NCBI GenBank assembly: GCA_023410675.1
Contig: JAEYPM010000019.1
Span: 1 to 64,000, forward strand
DNA from: Bacillota bacterium
Lineage (GTDB): Bacteria > Bacillota > Clostridia > Lachnospirales > Cellulosilyticaceae
DNA length: 64,000 nt
Direction: 5' to 3'
Part shown: piece by piece, positions 54,017-61,142 of the stretch
How the letters are laid out: each line of letters starts with the position of its first letter
Numbering within the stretch: position 1 is the stretch's first letter
Program-made: the position numbers and the translations under genes
The notes under the pieces: generated by a model
What the model was told of the DNA's origin: nothing
Seen by the model: the letters and a program-made list of their open reading frames with translations, nothing else
Database searches by the model: none

Positions 54017-55033
54017 CTAAGACTGAACCTTCTTTAAATCCCTTGCTTTTTTGTAATCATCTATAGCAGAAGATAAGTCTCCTAATTCTCTATAAGCATT
54101 TCCTCTAGCTTCATAGGTTTGTGCATCATTTATATTCAGTGCAAGTGACAGCGTGTAATCTTTAATTGCTTCATCATACTGATTCAGTTTCTCATAGACC
54201 TTAGCTCTACTTAAATAGTATGTATAAACCTTATCATTAAGTTTTATGGCCTGTGAAAATTCTATTAAAGCCTCTCCATATCTTCCCTGTTGATCATACA
54301 CATTCCCTTTTCCTTCATAGCCTAATGGATTAAGATTATTAATCTCAGTAGCTGTTACATAATCATTGATTGCTTCTTGCATTCTATGTTGAATTTCATA
54401 TATTTTGGCTCTATAAATATACGCCATATCTATCTGACTATTTAACTCTATTGTTTTATTTATATCACTCTGTGACAACTCATACTGACCTTTCAAATAG
54501 TAAGCTACTCCTCGTTGAAGATAAGCCATTGTAAAACTTTCATCTATTTGAATAGCTGACGTATAGTCTTCTATAGCTTCTGTAAGCCTATTTAACTGCC
54601 CATAAGCAGAACCCCTATTCACAAAATAGCTTACAGTAGTATTATCAAGATTAATGGCATTAGTAAAGCTCTCGATTGCTTTTTCATAGGCTCCTTCACC
54701 GAAATATACTTTACCTTCATTACCAAATTCAAGTGCTTGCTGTTTGTTAGCCTCAGCAATACTTTCGCTATAACTTGTTTCATCTTGAACAGGTTCACCT
54801 TGAATGGATTCATCTTGAATACGTTCATCTTGAATATGCTCATCTTGAATATGCTCATCTTGAATATGCTCATCCTGAATACGTTCATCTTGAATACGTT
54901 CATCTTGCATGTTATCACTTTGTATGTTCTCATATTCATTTTGCACGTTATCATATTGATGTGACATTTTCTCATATTGATTATTGCTTTCTTTTCTCAA
55001 TTTGTCTCTTGACACCTTAATCAATGTTTTCAT
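54017..55033 (-). CDS. TPR protein with acidic repeat, array member 2
   Basis: The 338-residue protein starts with a basic/coiled-coil segment (MKTLIKVSRDKLRKE), then a low-complexity tract of five-residue units such as IQDEH and IQDER (about residues 40-85) and then about seven TPRs ending with a C-cap-like ARGNAYRELGDLSSA. The start at 55033 has GGGGAG 11 bases upstream; the longer frame to 55102 would overlap the previous gene and has no RBS. The acidic repeat is encoded by a 15-base minisatellite. The TPR half matches the family less closely than members 3-8. Confidence 0.85.
   Translation of the reverse strand: MKTLIKVSRDKLRKESNNQYEKMSHQYDNVQNEYENIQSDNMQDERIQDERIQDEHIQDEHIQDEHIQDERIQDESIQGEPVQDETSYSESIAEANKQQALEFGNEGKVYFGEGAYEKAIESFTNAINLDNTTVSYFVNRGSAYGQLNRLTEAIEDYTSAIQIDESFTMAYLQRGVAYYLKGQYELSQSDINKTIELNSQIDMAYIYRAKIYEIQHRMQEAINDYVTATEINNLNPLGYEGKGNVYDQQGRYGEALIEFSQAIKLNDKVYTYYLSRAKVYEKLNQYDEAIKDYTLSLALNINDAQTYEARGNAYRELGDLSSAIDDYKKARDLKKVQS
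54781..54915 (-). repeat. 15-bp minisatellite coding for IQDE(H/R) units
   Basis: About nine tandem copies of a 15-base unit (minus strand CGTATTCAAGATGAA with variants) encode the five-residue repeat Ile-Gln-Asp-Glu-His/Arg/Ser. Central copies are identical or differ at one or two positions. Because the unit is a multiple of three, copy-number change would lengthen or shorten the acidic region without breaking the frame. Confidence 0.92.
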
Positions 55034-55064
55034 TTTATTATACTCCCCTTCTTGTATACTTGAC

Positions 55065-56453
55065 CTATCTTCTATATCTACTATATCTTGATCGTCTTGC
55101 ATTTAGATGAAACATTCTAAAAATGGTATTATTTAAATACAACAGATTATTAATTGTAGAAAGTATTAAATTGACTGTATGAATATCATCTTTACAATCA
55201 TTTTTACACTCATCATTTATCATATAACTATTTTTATAATATTTATCTTTCAAAGAAACTGCTTTTAAATAATCACTTTTTGCAGCTTCTTGATTCCCCA
55301 ACTCTTTATATGCATTCCCTCTGTAAAAATAAGTAGCTATATTACTATTATTTATTGTTATTGCCGTAGAACAGTCGTGCACAGCCTTTTGGTATTTGCC
55401 TTTCTTAAAATAAGCATTCCCTCTTTCAATATAGTACTTATCTTTATTATTATCTAACTCAATTGCTCTTGTAAAATCTGCTATTGCCTTATCATATTGG
55501 CTTATTGAGAGAAATACTTTTCCTCTTTTATAATAATAGTCTGAATGATTACTATCTATTTCTATGGCTCTCGTATAATCTTTTTCTGCCTTTTCCATTC
55601 TTCCTAACTGAACGTAGGCATCTCCTCTTTTAGAATAGCAATAGGCATCTTGACAATTTAGTCCGATAGGCAAAGCGTAACTTTCTATAGCTTTCTCATA
55701 GAGGGACTTGGCATAAAATGCATTGCCTATAGCCAGTAAATAGCGATGCTCATTAGGTGCTAACTGACTTGCAAATGTATAATCTGCTATTGCCAAATCA
55801 TAGGACTGCATCCCATAATGAGCAGTTCCTCTACTATAATAAAATTCAGCCTTACTGCCATTTAATGAAATAGCTTTTGTATAATCATCGACTGCCTTTT
55901 TATATTTAAAAATATGTTTATATGTGTCCCCTCTATAATAATAGTATGATGCTTCAGGAGCAAGATTTATTGCTTTTGTAAAGTCCTTTATTGCGTTATC
56001 AAAATACGCGTACTTATCATATAAAAGTCCTCTACAACAATAATATAGTGCATTATGACTATCTAAATGAATAGCCTGTGAATAATCTTGTATGGCTTCA
56101 TTCACTTTATCGATATAAGAATATACTTCTCCTCTTTCAAAATAATAACTTGCTTTTTTATCATTTAATTGTATCGCCTGTATGTAGTTATCTATTGCTT
56201 CATCATATTTGCCTAAGACTTTTAAAGTATATGCTTTCTTAGCATAATGCTCAGCAGCATTCTTATTCGCGTTGATCTCTTGTTCATGCTGTTTTGCTCT
56301 ATTATATTCTTCCACTTCATTAGGTTGCTTTGTAGGTCTGCTATCTATATTTCCCGTTTCATTACTGTTTAAGTTTTGGCTATGTTTTTGCTCTAAAGGT
56401 GGCTTCAAGTGACTTGAAAGTTTTTTCCGATCAACTTCTATATATTTCCGCAC
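55065..56453 (-). CDS. TPR protein, array member 1
   Basis: The 462-residue protein begins with about 65 hydrophilic, probably disordered residues (DRKKLSSHLKPPLEQKHSQN), then about ten TPRs (YFERGEVYSYIDKVNEAIQD, then repeated ALYYCCRGLLYD-type units). After the TPRs there is an odd basic tail (FHLNARRSRYSRYRR). RBS AAAGGGAG precedes the ATG. It is the first gene of the array, 160 bases after the sigF stop, with its own promoter after the sigF terminator. No signal peptide. Function unknown. Confidence 0.88.
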   Translation of the reverse strand: MRKYIEVDRKKLSSHLKPPLEQKHSQNLNSNETGNIDSRPTKQPNEVEEYNRAKQHEQEINANKNAAEHYAKKAYTLKVLGKYDEAIDNYIQAIQLNDKKASYYFERGEVYSYIDKVNEAIQDYSQAIHLDSHNALYYCCRGLLYDKYAYFDNAIKDFTKAINLAPEASYYYYRGDTYKHIFKYKKAVDDYTKAISLNGSKAEFYYSRGTAHYGMQSYDLAIADYTFASQLAPNEHRYLLAIGNAFYAKSLYEKAIESYALPIGLNCQDAYCYSKRGDAYVQLGRMEKAEKDYTRAIEIDSNHSDYYYKRGKVFLSISQYDKAIADFTRAIELDNNKDKYYIERGNAYFKKGKYQKAVHDCSTAITINNSNIATYFYRGNAYKELGNQEAAKSDYLKAVSLKDKYYKNSYMINDECKNDCKDDIHTVNLILSTINNLLYLNNTIFRMFHLNARRSRYSRYRR

Positions 56454-56517
56454 ATTATCTCCCTTTCATTATAAAAACATATTAAAAATTAAAAATTCAA
56501 AAAACACTTATTCTTAT

Positions 56518-56545
56518 ATTTTATCATAGTGTCTCTATTTTTCAA
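56518..56545 (-). promoter_or_regulatory. Candidate promoter of the TPR array
   Basis: The minus strand has TTGAAA (56540-56545), 16 bases, then TAAAAT (56518-56523), about 65 bases before the first TPR gene and after the sigF terminator. It looks like sigma-A. No clear sigma-F, sigma-E or sigma-G box was seen. The short gaps inside the array suggest one long transcript. Confidence 0.5.
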
Positions 56546-56560
56546 ATATATCTCTTTCTT

Positions 56561-56610
56561 AAAAAACAACAAATCTCACCACAAAAGTTAATCTTTATAT
56601 GGTGAGATTT
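56561..56610 (-). terminator. Terminator after sigF
   Basis: The minus strand has an 11-bp stem (AAATCTCACCA with TGGTGAGATTT) followed by GTTGTTTTTT. It starts 4 bases past the sigF stop and separates the spoIIA operon from the TPR array. Confidence 0.85.
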
Positions 56611-56613
56611 TTA

Positions 56614-57333
56614 TTATCCATGAAGCATGCTTCTCATTTTCCTTAATATACGTTTTTCAATCCTTGAAACTTGCACTTGAGATATATTTAGCATTTTCGC
56701 TATTTCTGTTTGGGTTCTATCTTCAAAATACCGAAGTGTAATAATTTCCCTTTCTAGTGGTAATAGTGATTGAATAATCTCAGATACAACTATTTTATCA
56801 ATGATGTTTGCCTGTTCTAAAGGCATTTGATCTATTTTGTCTGATAAGGTAATAGGCTTACCATCTCCTTGATGAATCACAGCATTTAAGGATTCTATTT
56901 CTGCATTAGATTCTAAAGCAGCAACTACCTCTTCTACATCAAGTTCCATGCTGGCAGCTAACTCACAAATAGTAGGTTCTCTATCTAATTCTCTTATCAT
57001 CTCTTCCTTAAGTGTTCTTGCCTTATAGGCAACTTCTTTTAGTGTTCTACTGACTTTTATCATACCATCATCACGAAGAAATCTTTTTATTTCTCCTACA
57101 ATCATAGGCACTGCATAGGTTGAAAACTTAACATTGTAACTTAGATCAAACTTATCGATACTTTTTAATAACCCAATGCTACCTATTTGAAATAAATCTT
57201 CCATGTCGTATCCCCTATTGGCAAACCTTTTTACAAGGCTCCATACAAGACCCATATTTTCTTTTACTAAAACATCTCTAACTTCCTCATCTCCAGCTTG
57301 TGCTTTTTCAATCAGTTCTAGGGTATGATCCAT
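56614..57333 (-). CDS. sigF: Sporulation sigma factor SigF
   Basis: This 239-residue sigma-70 family factor directs forespore gene expression after septation. Region 2 (DLFQIGSIGLLKSIDKFDLS, then FSTYAVPMIVGEIKRFLRDD), region 3 (VSRTLKEVAYKARTLKEEM) and region 4 (ITLRYFEDRTQTEIAKMLNI, then SQVQVSRIEKRILRKM) are all visible. It is the third gene of spoIIAA-spoIIAB-sigF and is held inactive by SpoIIAB. RBS AAAGGTG lies before the ATG. Confidence 0.97.
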   Translation of the reverse strand: MDHTLELIEKAQAGDEEVRDVLVKENMGLVWSLVKRFANRGYDMEDLFQIGSIGLLKSIDKFDLSYNVKFSTYAVPMIVGEIKRFLRDDGMIKVSRTLKEVAYKARTLKEEMIRELDREPTICELAASMELDVEEVVAALESNAEIESLNAVIHQGDGKPITLSDKIDQMPLEQANIIDKIVVSEIIQSLLPLEREIITLRYFEDRTQTEIAKMLNISQVQVSRIEKRILRKMRSMLHG

Positions 57334-57366
57334 ATTTCATCACCTTTCCTCGAGACATATGTAGGA

Positions 57367-57795
57367 TTACCCCTTAAGAGATTTTTTCATCTTAACGGCA
57401 GTTCCTTTACCTGGCTCTGACCATACTTCTACCTCATCCATCATAGTCTGCATTACTGTAAAACCAAGCCCTGCCCTTTCTTCATCTAAAGAAGTGCTAT
57501 ATAAGGTTGTCATCGCTTCTTCAACATTACTTATCCCTTTTCCATAATCAATAACTTCAATTGTGACCATGTCATCTTCATAGAAACACTTAATTTTTAT
57601 CAGCTCATCCTCACGGCTGTCATATCCATGTATAATGCTATTAGTAACGGCTTCTGAAACCGCTGTTTTGATATCATACAAAACTTCCATAATAGGATCT
57701 AACTGAGATACAAAGGCTGATACTGCAATTCGTGCAAATGATTCATTAATTGAGTTACTACTAAATTGTACTTCCATGCTATTCTTTCTTGGCAT
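57367..57795 (-). CDS. spoIIAB: Anti-sigma F factor SpoIIAB
   Basis: SpoIIAB is a GHKL-fold kinase that binds SigF and phosphorylates SpoIIAA. The 142-residue protein shows the N box (KTAVSEAVTNSIIHGY), the G1 box with DYGKGI, and G2-type TSLDEERAGLGFTVM near the end. It lies between spoIIAA and sigF with 22 and 33 base gaps. RBS GGGGGA precedes the ATG. Length is typical. Confidence 0.97.
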   Translation of the reverse strand: MPRKNSMEVQFSSNSINESFARIAVSAFVSQLDPIMEVLYDIKTAVSEAVTNSIIHGYDSREDELIKIKCFYEDDMVTIEVIDYGKGISNVEEAMTTLYSTSLDEERAGLGFTVMQTMMDEVEVWSEPGKGTAVKMKKSLKG

Positions 57796-57817
57796 GTTCT
57801 ATCCCCCTAAGTATTCT

Positions 57818-58156
57818 TTATGCTAAATTTTCTATCGCTTCTTCTTTACTCTCATAAACCTTCATCAGCTTATAGATGCCAGACATATTTAATAGCTTTT
57901 GTGTTTCTTGACTAACATTATAAAGTGCTATTTTCCCGCCACATATGGCTACATTTCTGTATCGTCCCATAAGCATTCCAATACCTGAACTGTCCATAAA
58001 TTTAATTTTTTCAAAGTCTATAAGCAGGTTTTGTGCTCTTCTTTTTTGATATTCTCTATCAATTTTTTGTCTTATCTCCACACAGGTATGGTGGTCTATT
58101 TCCCCTTGTAAAATCGCCACTAGTGTTCTTCCATTCATAATGAACTCAATACTCAC
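57818..58156 (-). CDS. spoIIAA: Anti-anti-sigma factor SpoIIAA
   Basis: This STAS-domain protein (112 residues) frees SigF from SpoIIAB when unphosphorylated. The phosphorylatable Ser lies in the conserved FMDSSGIGMLMGRY (about residues 54-67), and the N-terminal strand LVAILQGEIDHHT is typical. The start is GTG at 58156, after GGGAG. SpoIIE, which would dephosphorylate it, is not in this window. Confidence 0.97.
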   Translation of the reverse strand: MSIEFIMNGRTLVAILQGEIDHHTCVEIRQKIDREYQKRRAQNLLIDFEKIKFMDSSGIGMLMGRYRNVAICGGKIALYNVSQETQKLLNMSGIYKLMKVYESKEEAIENLA

Positions 58157-58220
58157 ATCACATCTCTCCCTTTATTTATATAGCTTGTCTTTTTGGGCTT
58201 ATAAAGTGTCGTTCTTATTT

Positions 58221-58249
58221 AGAATATTATAATTACCATTTTTTGTCAA
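58221..58249 (-). promoter_or_regulatory. Candidate spoIIA promoter
   Basis: The minus strand has TTGACA (58244-58249), 17 bases, then TATTCT (58221-58226), about 65 bases before spoIIAA. This looks like sigma-A. In B. subtilis the operon uses sigma-H, and no clear sigma-H element (GAAT-type -10) was found here. Confidence 0.45.
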
Positions 58250-58280
58250 TACCGTTAATATATACATAATAATAAAATAA

Positions 58281-58313
58281 CAACCTACCAAAAATCACAT
58301 TTCTGATAGGTTG
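58281..58313 (-). terminator. Terminator overlapping end of the zinc-ribbon TPR gene
   Basis: CAACCTA (58281-58287) pairs with TAGGTTG (58307-58313) and encloses the stop codon at 58295. The minus-strand sequence after it is T-rich (TTATTTTATT). It separates the zinc-ribbon TPR gene from the spoIIA operon. Confidence 0.7.
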
Positions 58314-59674
58314 TTTTTTGCTAAATTGGCCTCTTTCGTCCCACTATAATTACTAATTAACAAATTATAGTAATGTTTCGCCTTCTCAGTATTTCCATCA
58401 TGTTGTTCTATTAGCCCCATGTAATATAATGTCTTTCTAGATATATAAGGATCACTCATAAAAAGTAATGCCTTTTCTAAATTAAGTCTTGCATTAATGT
58501 AGTCCTCGTTGTTATAGAATCTATTTCCTTCATAATAAAACTCTTCTGCTGCATTTTTATAGACCTTGCTTTTTAAGGTTTCATATTCTGCTTTTTGACT
58601 ATCATCAAAAACTGACACAGCAATAGTATACAGAACTTCTGCAGATTCTTTCCACTTTCTTTGATCGCTTAATTCTTTTGCATTGATTAGTTTTTGCTGC
58701 TGAATTATTTTATCTGAGTTGGTTTTAAGTGATGCATTATCTTCTTTTAATTGCTCATTTTCCTTTTGCAATTGTTTTATTTTTTGGTCTGTTTCGTTAT
58801 TAATCTTTTGAATATCATTCGTTAATTCTATTTGTTTCGCTTCATACTGTTTAATTTCTTGGTTTAACTTTTTATTAATATTAGGATAGATAAGACCAAA
58901 CTGAATAACGAGCATACATATAGCCCCTATAGCAAAATACATGACATAATTTCTTAGATTATATCCTCGATTAATAATCTTATGAGGTTTTTGAATTGAT
59001 TCAGCTTGATTTTCTGTTACGCGGGACACAACAACATCATGTGTTTTTCTTCTTATATCTTCCTTATTAATTTCATTTAAGTATCTAAGAGCTTTTTCAT
59101 GTTCTTGATCTACCTCTAATACAAAAATGATTTCTTTATGTGCTTTGTAGTAATCCTTTTGCTTGATATAACATAGTGCTAGCAAGCACCTTGCATCTAA
59201 AAACCCAGGATTTAAGCTAATGGCTTTTTTAAGTCTAATGATGGCCATATCATTATTTTTTTGCTTAATATAACGCAGTGCTCTGTTATAAAGCATAATT
59301 GCGTCTTTATATTCTTCAAAATGATGCATAGTATGCTGCATCTTAGCTATATACTTTTGTGCTCTATTATTATTTTTATCAAGAGAAATACTAATAATCC
59401 ATTGTTTTAGTGCCTCTCCTATATCTCCCTTTTTAAAATACACAAGTCCTAGAAGGTTTCTTGCTTGCGTATTAAATTTATTTAGTAAGGTAGCCCTCTT
59501 TAGATAAATAACTGCTTTTGACAATTGTCTACTTTTAGCACAATGATAGCCTCTTATATAGTAGAGATTGCTTTTATTGTATATTTTATTTACCCATTCA
59601 ATATTAGAATAGCATGTACTACAGATATTTTCTTGCTGGATAATATTTCCACAATATGGGCATAGTCTTTCCAT
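58295..59674 (-). CDS. Membrane-anchored zinc-ribbon TPR protein
   Basis: The 459-residue protein begins with a zinc ribbon (CPYCGN, then CSTC), followed by about five TPR-like units (residues 35-205), a single membrane helix (YVMYFAIGAICMLVIQFGLI, about 240-260), a long coiled coil (about 270-325) and a C-terminal group of TPR-like helices outside the membrane. RBS AGGGGAA lies in the end of the small upstream gene, 2 bases away. It could link cytoplasmic TPR partners to the envelope. It is not in the same subfamily as the TPR array. Function unknown. Confidence 0.82.
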   Translation of the reverse strand: MERLCPYCGNIIQQENICSTCYSNIEWVNKIYNKSNLYYIRGYHCAKSRQLSKAVIYLKRATLLNKFNTQARNLLGLVYFKKGDIGEALKQWIISISLDKNNNRAQKYIAKMQHTMHHFEEYKDAIMLYNRALRYIKQKNNDMAIIRLKKAISLNPGFLDARCLLALCYIKQKDYYKAHKEIIFVLEVDQEHEKALRYLNEINKEDIRRKTHDVVVSRVTENQAESIQKPHKIINRGYNLRNYVMYFAIGAICMLVIQFGLIYPNINKKLNQEIKQYEAKQIELTNDIQKINNETDQKIKQLQKENEQLKEDNASLKTNSDKIIQQQKLINAKELSDQRKWKESAEVLYTIAVSVFDDSQKAEYETLKSKVYKNAAEEFYYEGNRFYNNEDYINARLNLEKALLFMSDPYISRKTLYYMGLIEQHDGNTEKAKHYYNLLISNYSGTKEANLAKNNLSEM

Positions 59675-59676
59675 AA

Positions 59677-59823
59677 TTATTCCCCTTGCCTGTCGTCTTG
59701 CTTAATAAAGTATTTAAGAATGTCAAAAATATCTTGTATATCTTCATCTTTAATTGTATCTTCTATATTATTAATATCTAACTTTGGCTCATACTTTTGT
59801 AACTCTTTATCAAAATCGATCAT
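59677..59823 (-). CDS. Small acidic protein, unknown
   Basis: A 48-residue acidic protein (starts MIDFDKELQKYEPKLDIN, ends IKQDDRQGE) is encoded just before the zinc-ribbon TPR gene. It has AAAGGA about 11 bases before the ATG, and the next gene starts 2 bases after its stop, with that gene's RBS inside it. The tight coupling supports a real gene. No family was recognised; it may be a partner of the TPR protein. Confidence 0.6.
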   Translation of the reverse strand: MIDFDKELQKYEPKLDINNIEDTIKDEDIQDIFDILKYFIKQDDRQGE

Positions 59824-59906
59824 AGAATCTCATTCCTTTTAGACAATATATTATGATAACACCTTACATTTTATAATACAACTAAATCGCAGTATAATCA
59901 ATATAG

Positions 59907-59978
59907 ATATATTTTGTTTCCCTATAAGAAACAAGATATATCCTAGTGCTTGACACATCTTATAAAAGCCATTAACCT
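59907..59978 (+). promoter_or_regulatory. Promoter and inverted repeat upstream of the metal-sensor gene
   Basis: A 14-bp near-perfect inverted repeat (ATATATTTTGTTTC with GAAACAAGATATAT, loop CCTATAA; 59907-59941) sits just upstream of TTGACA (59950-59955), 17 bases, TAACCT (59973-59978). The repeat could be an operator, or a terminator for something leftward. A second small repeat GATCTTT/AAAGATC lies just before the RBS (about 59990-60010). Confidence 0.45.
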
Positions 59979-60028
59979 AAATATAAAGGATCTTTGTGAG
60001 ATAAAGATCTTATTAGGAGGTGATTTTT

Positions 60029-60385
60029 TTGTCTCATCAGATCGAAACCTGTTCTTCACCTATTATCCATCTAGATATAGTTGAAAAAGTAACCCCACAA
60101 ATAATAGCTCCAGATACTTCTTATGATCTTGCAAACCTATTTAAAGTATTCTCAGATCCTACAAGGCTTAAAATTATTAGTGCACTCTTTATATCTGAAA
60201 TGTGTGTATGTGATCTTGCCTATGCACTGAATATGACGCAGTCTTCCATCTCACATCAACTTAAGACCTTTAAAGACACTAAGCTCGTAAAATCTAGAAG
60301 AGAAGGTAAAGTCATTTACTATTCTCTTGCAGATTCTCATATAAAGGATATATTTTTTAAAGGCTTAGAACATGTTCAAGAATAA
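60029..60385 (+). CDS. SmtB/ArsR-family metal-sensing repressor
   Basis: This 118-residue winged-helix repressor has the ArsR core (FKVFSDPTRLKIISALF, then NMTQSSISHQLKTFK). Two metal sites are visible: the alpha3 CVCD motif (as in ArsR/CadC) and the alpha5 motif DSH-x10-HVQE (as in zinc sensors SmtB and CzrA). The GTG at 60020 is inside the Shine-Dalgarno AGGAGGTG, so the TTG at 60029 is the start (8-base spacing). No efflux pump gene follows; the next gene is convergent. Zinc or cadmium sensing is likely. Confidence 0.9.
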   Translation: MSHQIETCSSPIIHLDIVEKVTPQIIAPDTSYDLANLFKVFSDPTRLKIISALFISEMCVCDLAYALNMTQSSISHQLKTFKDTKLVKSRREGKVIYYSLADSHIKDIFFKGLEHVQE

Positions 60386-60387
60386 AA

Positions 60388-61014
60388 CTACTTAATATCT
60401 GTGTGTCTGTTTTTCGAATAACTACACCCACAATAATCCTGCCTATAAAGATTATACGCTTTACTTAATAACAATGATCTTTTATAGCCTTCCTTCTTTT
60501 TAAAGTCTGAAAACAAATAGGGGACACCATATTCTTTTTGCAATTTTTCTCCTATTTCATTGATTATCTGAGCATTTTTAAGGGGGCTAATGGTAAGTGT
60601 CGTCGTAAAATACTCAAAGTTATGTTCTTTTGCATAATGGGCTGTATTTCTTAACCTTAAATCATAACATAGCACACATCTTGCTCCCCCTTCCTTTTCT
60701 TCTTTTAAGGGAGATGCTATCTTTAAATAATTTTCCACATCATAAGGACCTTCAGTAAAGCAAACTGGATATTTTGTTTGCATACTCAAAATAAGTCTTT
60801 GTTGCTCTAATGCTCTTTTTTTATATTCTTCTCGTTCATCTATATTAGGATTATAATAAAATACTGTAATATAAAAATGCTGTGACAAATATTCGATCAC
60901 ATAACTACTACAAGGAGCACAGCAGGAATGTAACAATAAACTTGGCACAACCTTTCTACTTTTAATTTTCTCTAATGTATCATCTAATATTACTTGATAA
61001 TTAACCTTATTCAT
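60388..61014 (-). CDS. queH: Epoxyqueuosine reductase QueH
   Basis: QueH reduces epoxyqueuosine to queuosine in tRNA, replacing QueG. The 208-residue protein has the paired Cys motif LLHSCCAPCSSY, the VLCYDLRL segment with Cys, and late DYCGCSYSK, which supply the iron-sulfur and metal cysteines of the DUF208 family. The start is set at 61014 because AAAGGTG lies before that ATG; the longer frame has no RBS. It converges on the metal-sensor gene, 2 bases apart. Confidence 0.93.
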   Translation of the reverse strand: MNKVNYQVILDDTLEKIKSRKVVPSLLLHSCCAPCSSYVIEYLSQHFYITVFYYNPNIDEREEYKKRALEQQRLILSMQTKYPVCFTEGPYDVENYLKIASPLKEEKEGGARCVLCYDLRLRNTAHYAKEHNFEYFTTTLTISPLKNAQIINEIGEKLQKEYGVPYLFSDFKKKEGYKRSLLLSKAYNLYRQDYCGCSYSKNRHTDIK

Positions 61015-61087
61015 TTTTGCACCTTTTTCATAGCTTATTTTACTCACTCTTATTATAACTAAAATAAAACTATCTATCAAAAGAATA

Positions 61088-61122
61088 AATAAAATCGCAC
61101 ATATTTTATGTGCGATTTTATT
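61088..61122. terminator. Bidirectional terminator between oppA and queH
   Basis: A 16-bp perfect stem (arm AATAAAATCGCACATA, loop TTT) has A and T tracts on both sides. It ends the opp operon on the minus strand. Confidence 0.92.
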
Positions 61123-61142
61123 ATAAATCTATTGTTAAACTT

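Noticed and set aside
54631..55020. Open frames on both strands over the 15-bp minisatellite
   Set aside because: They arise because the 15-base repeat has no stop in any frame; there is no RBS and the products are low-complexity.
43861..56453. TPR array as a single artefactual assembly repeat
   Set aside because: Copies have diverged at protein and DNA level, each with its own RBS, so a collapsed or duplicated assembly does not explain them.
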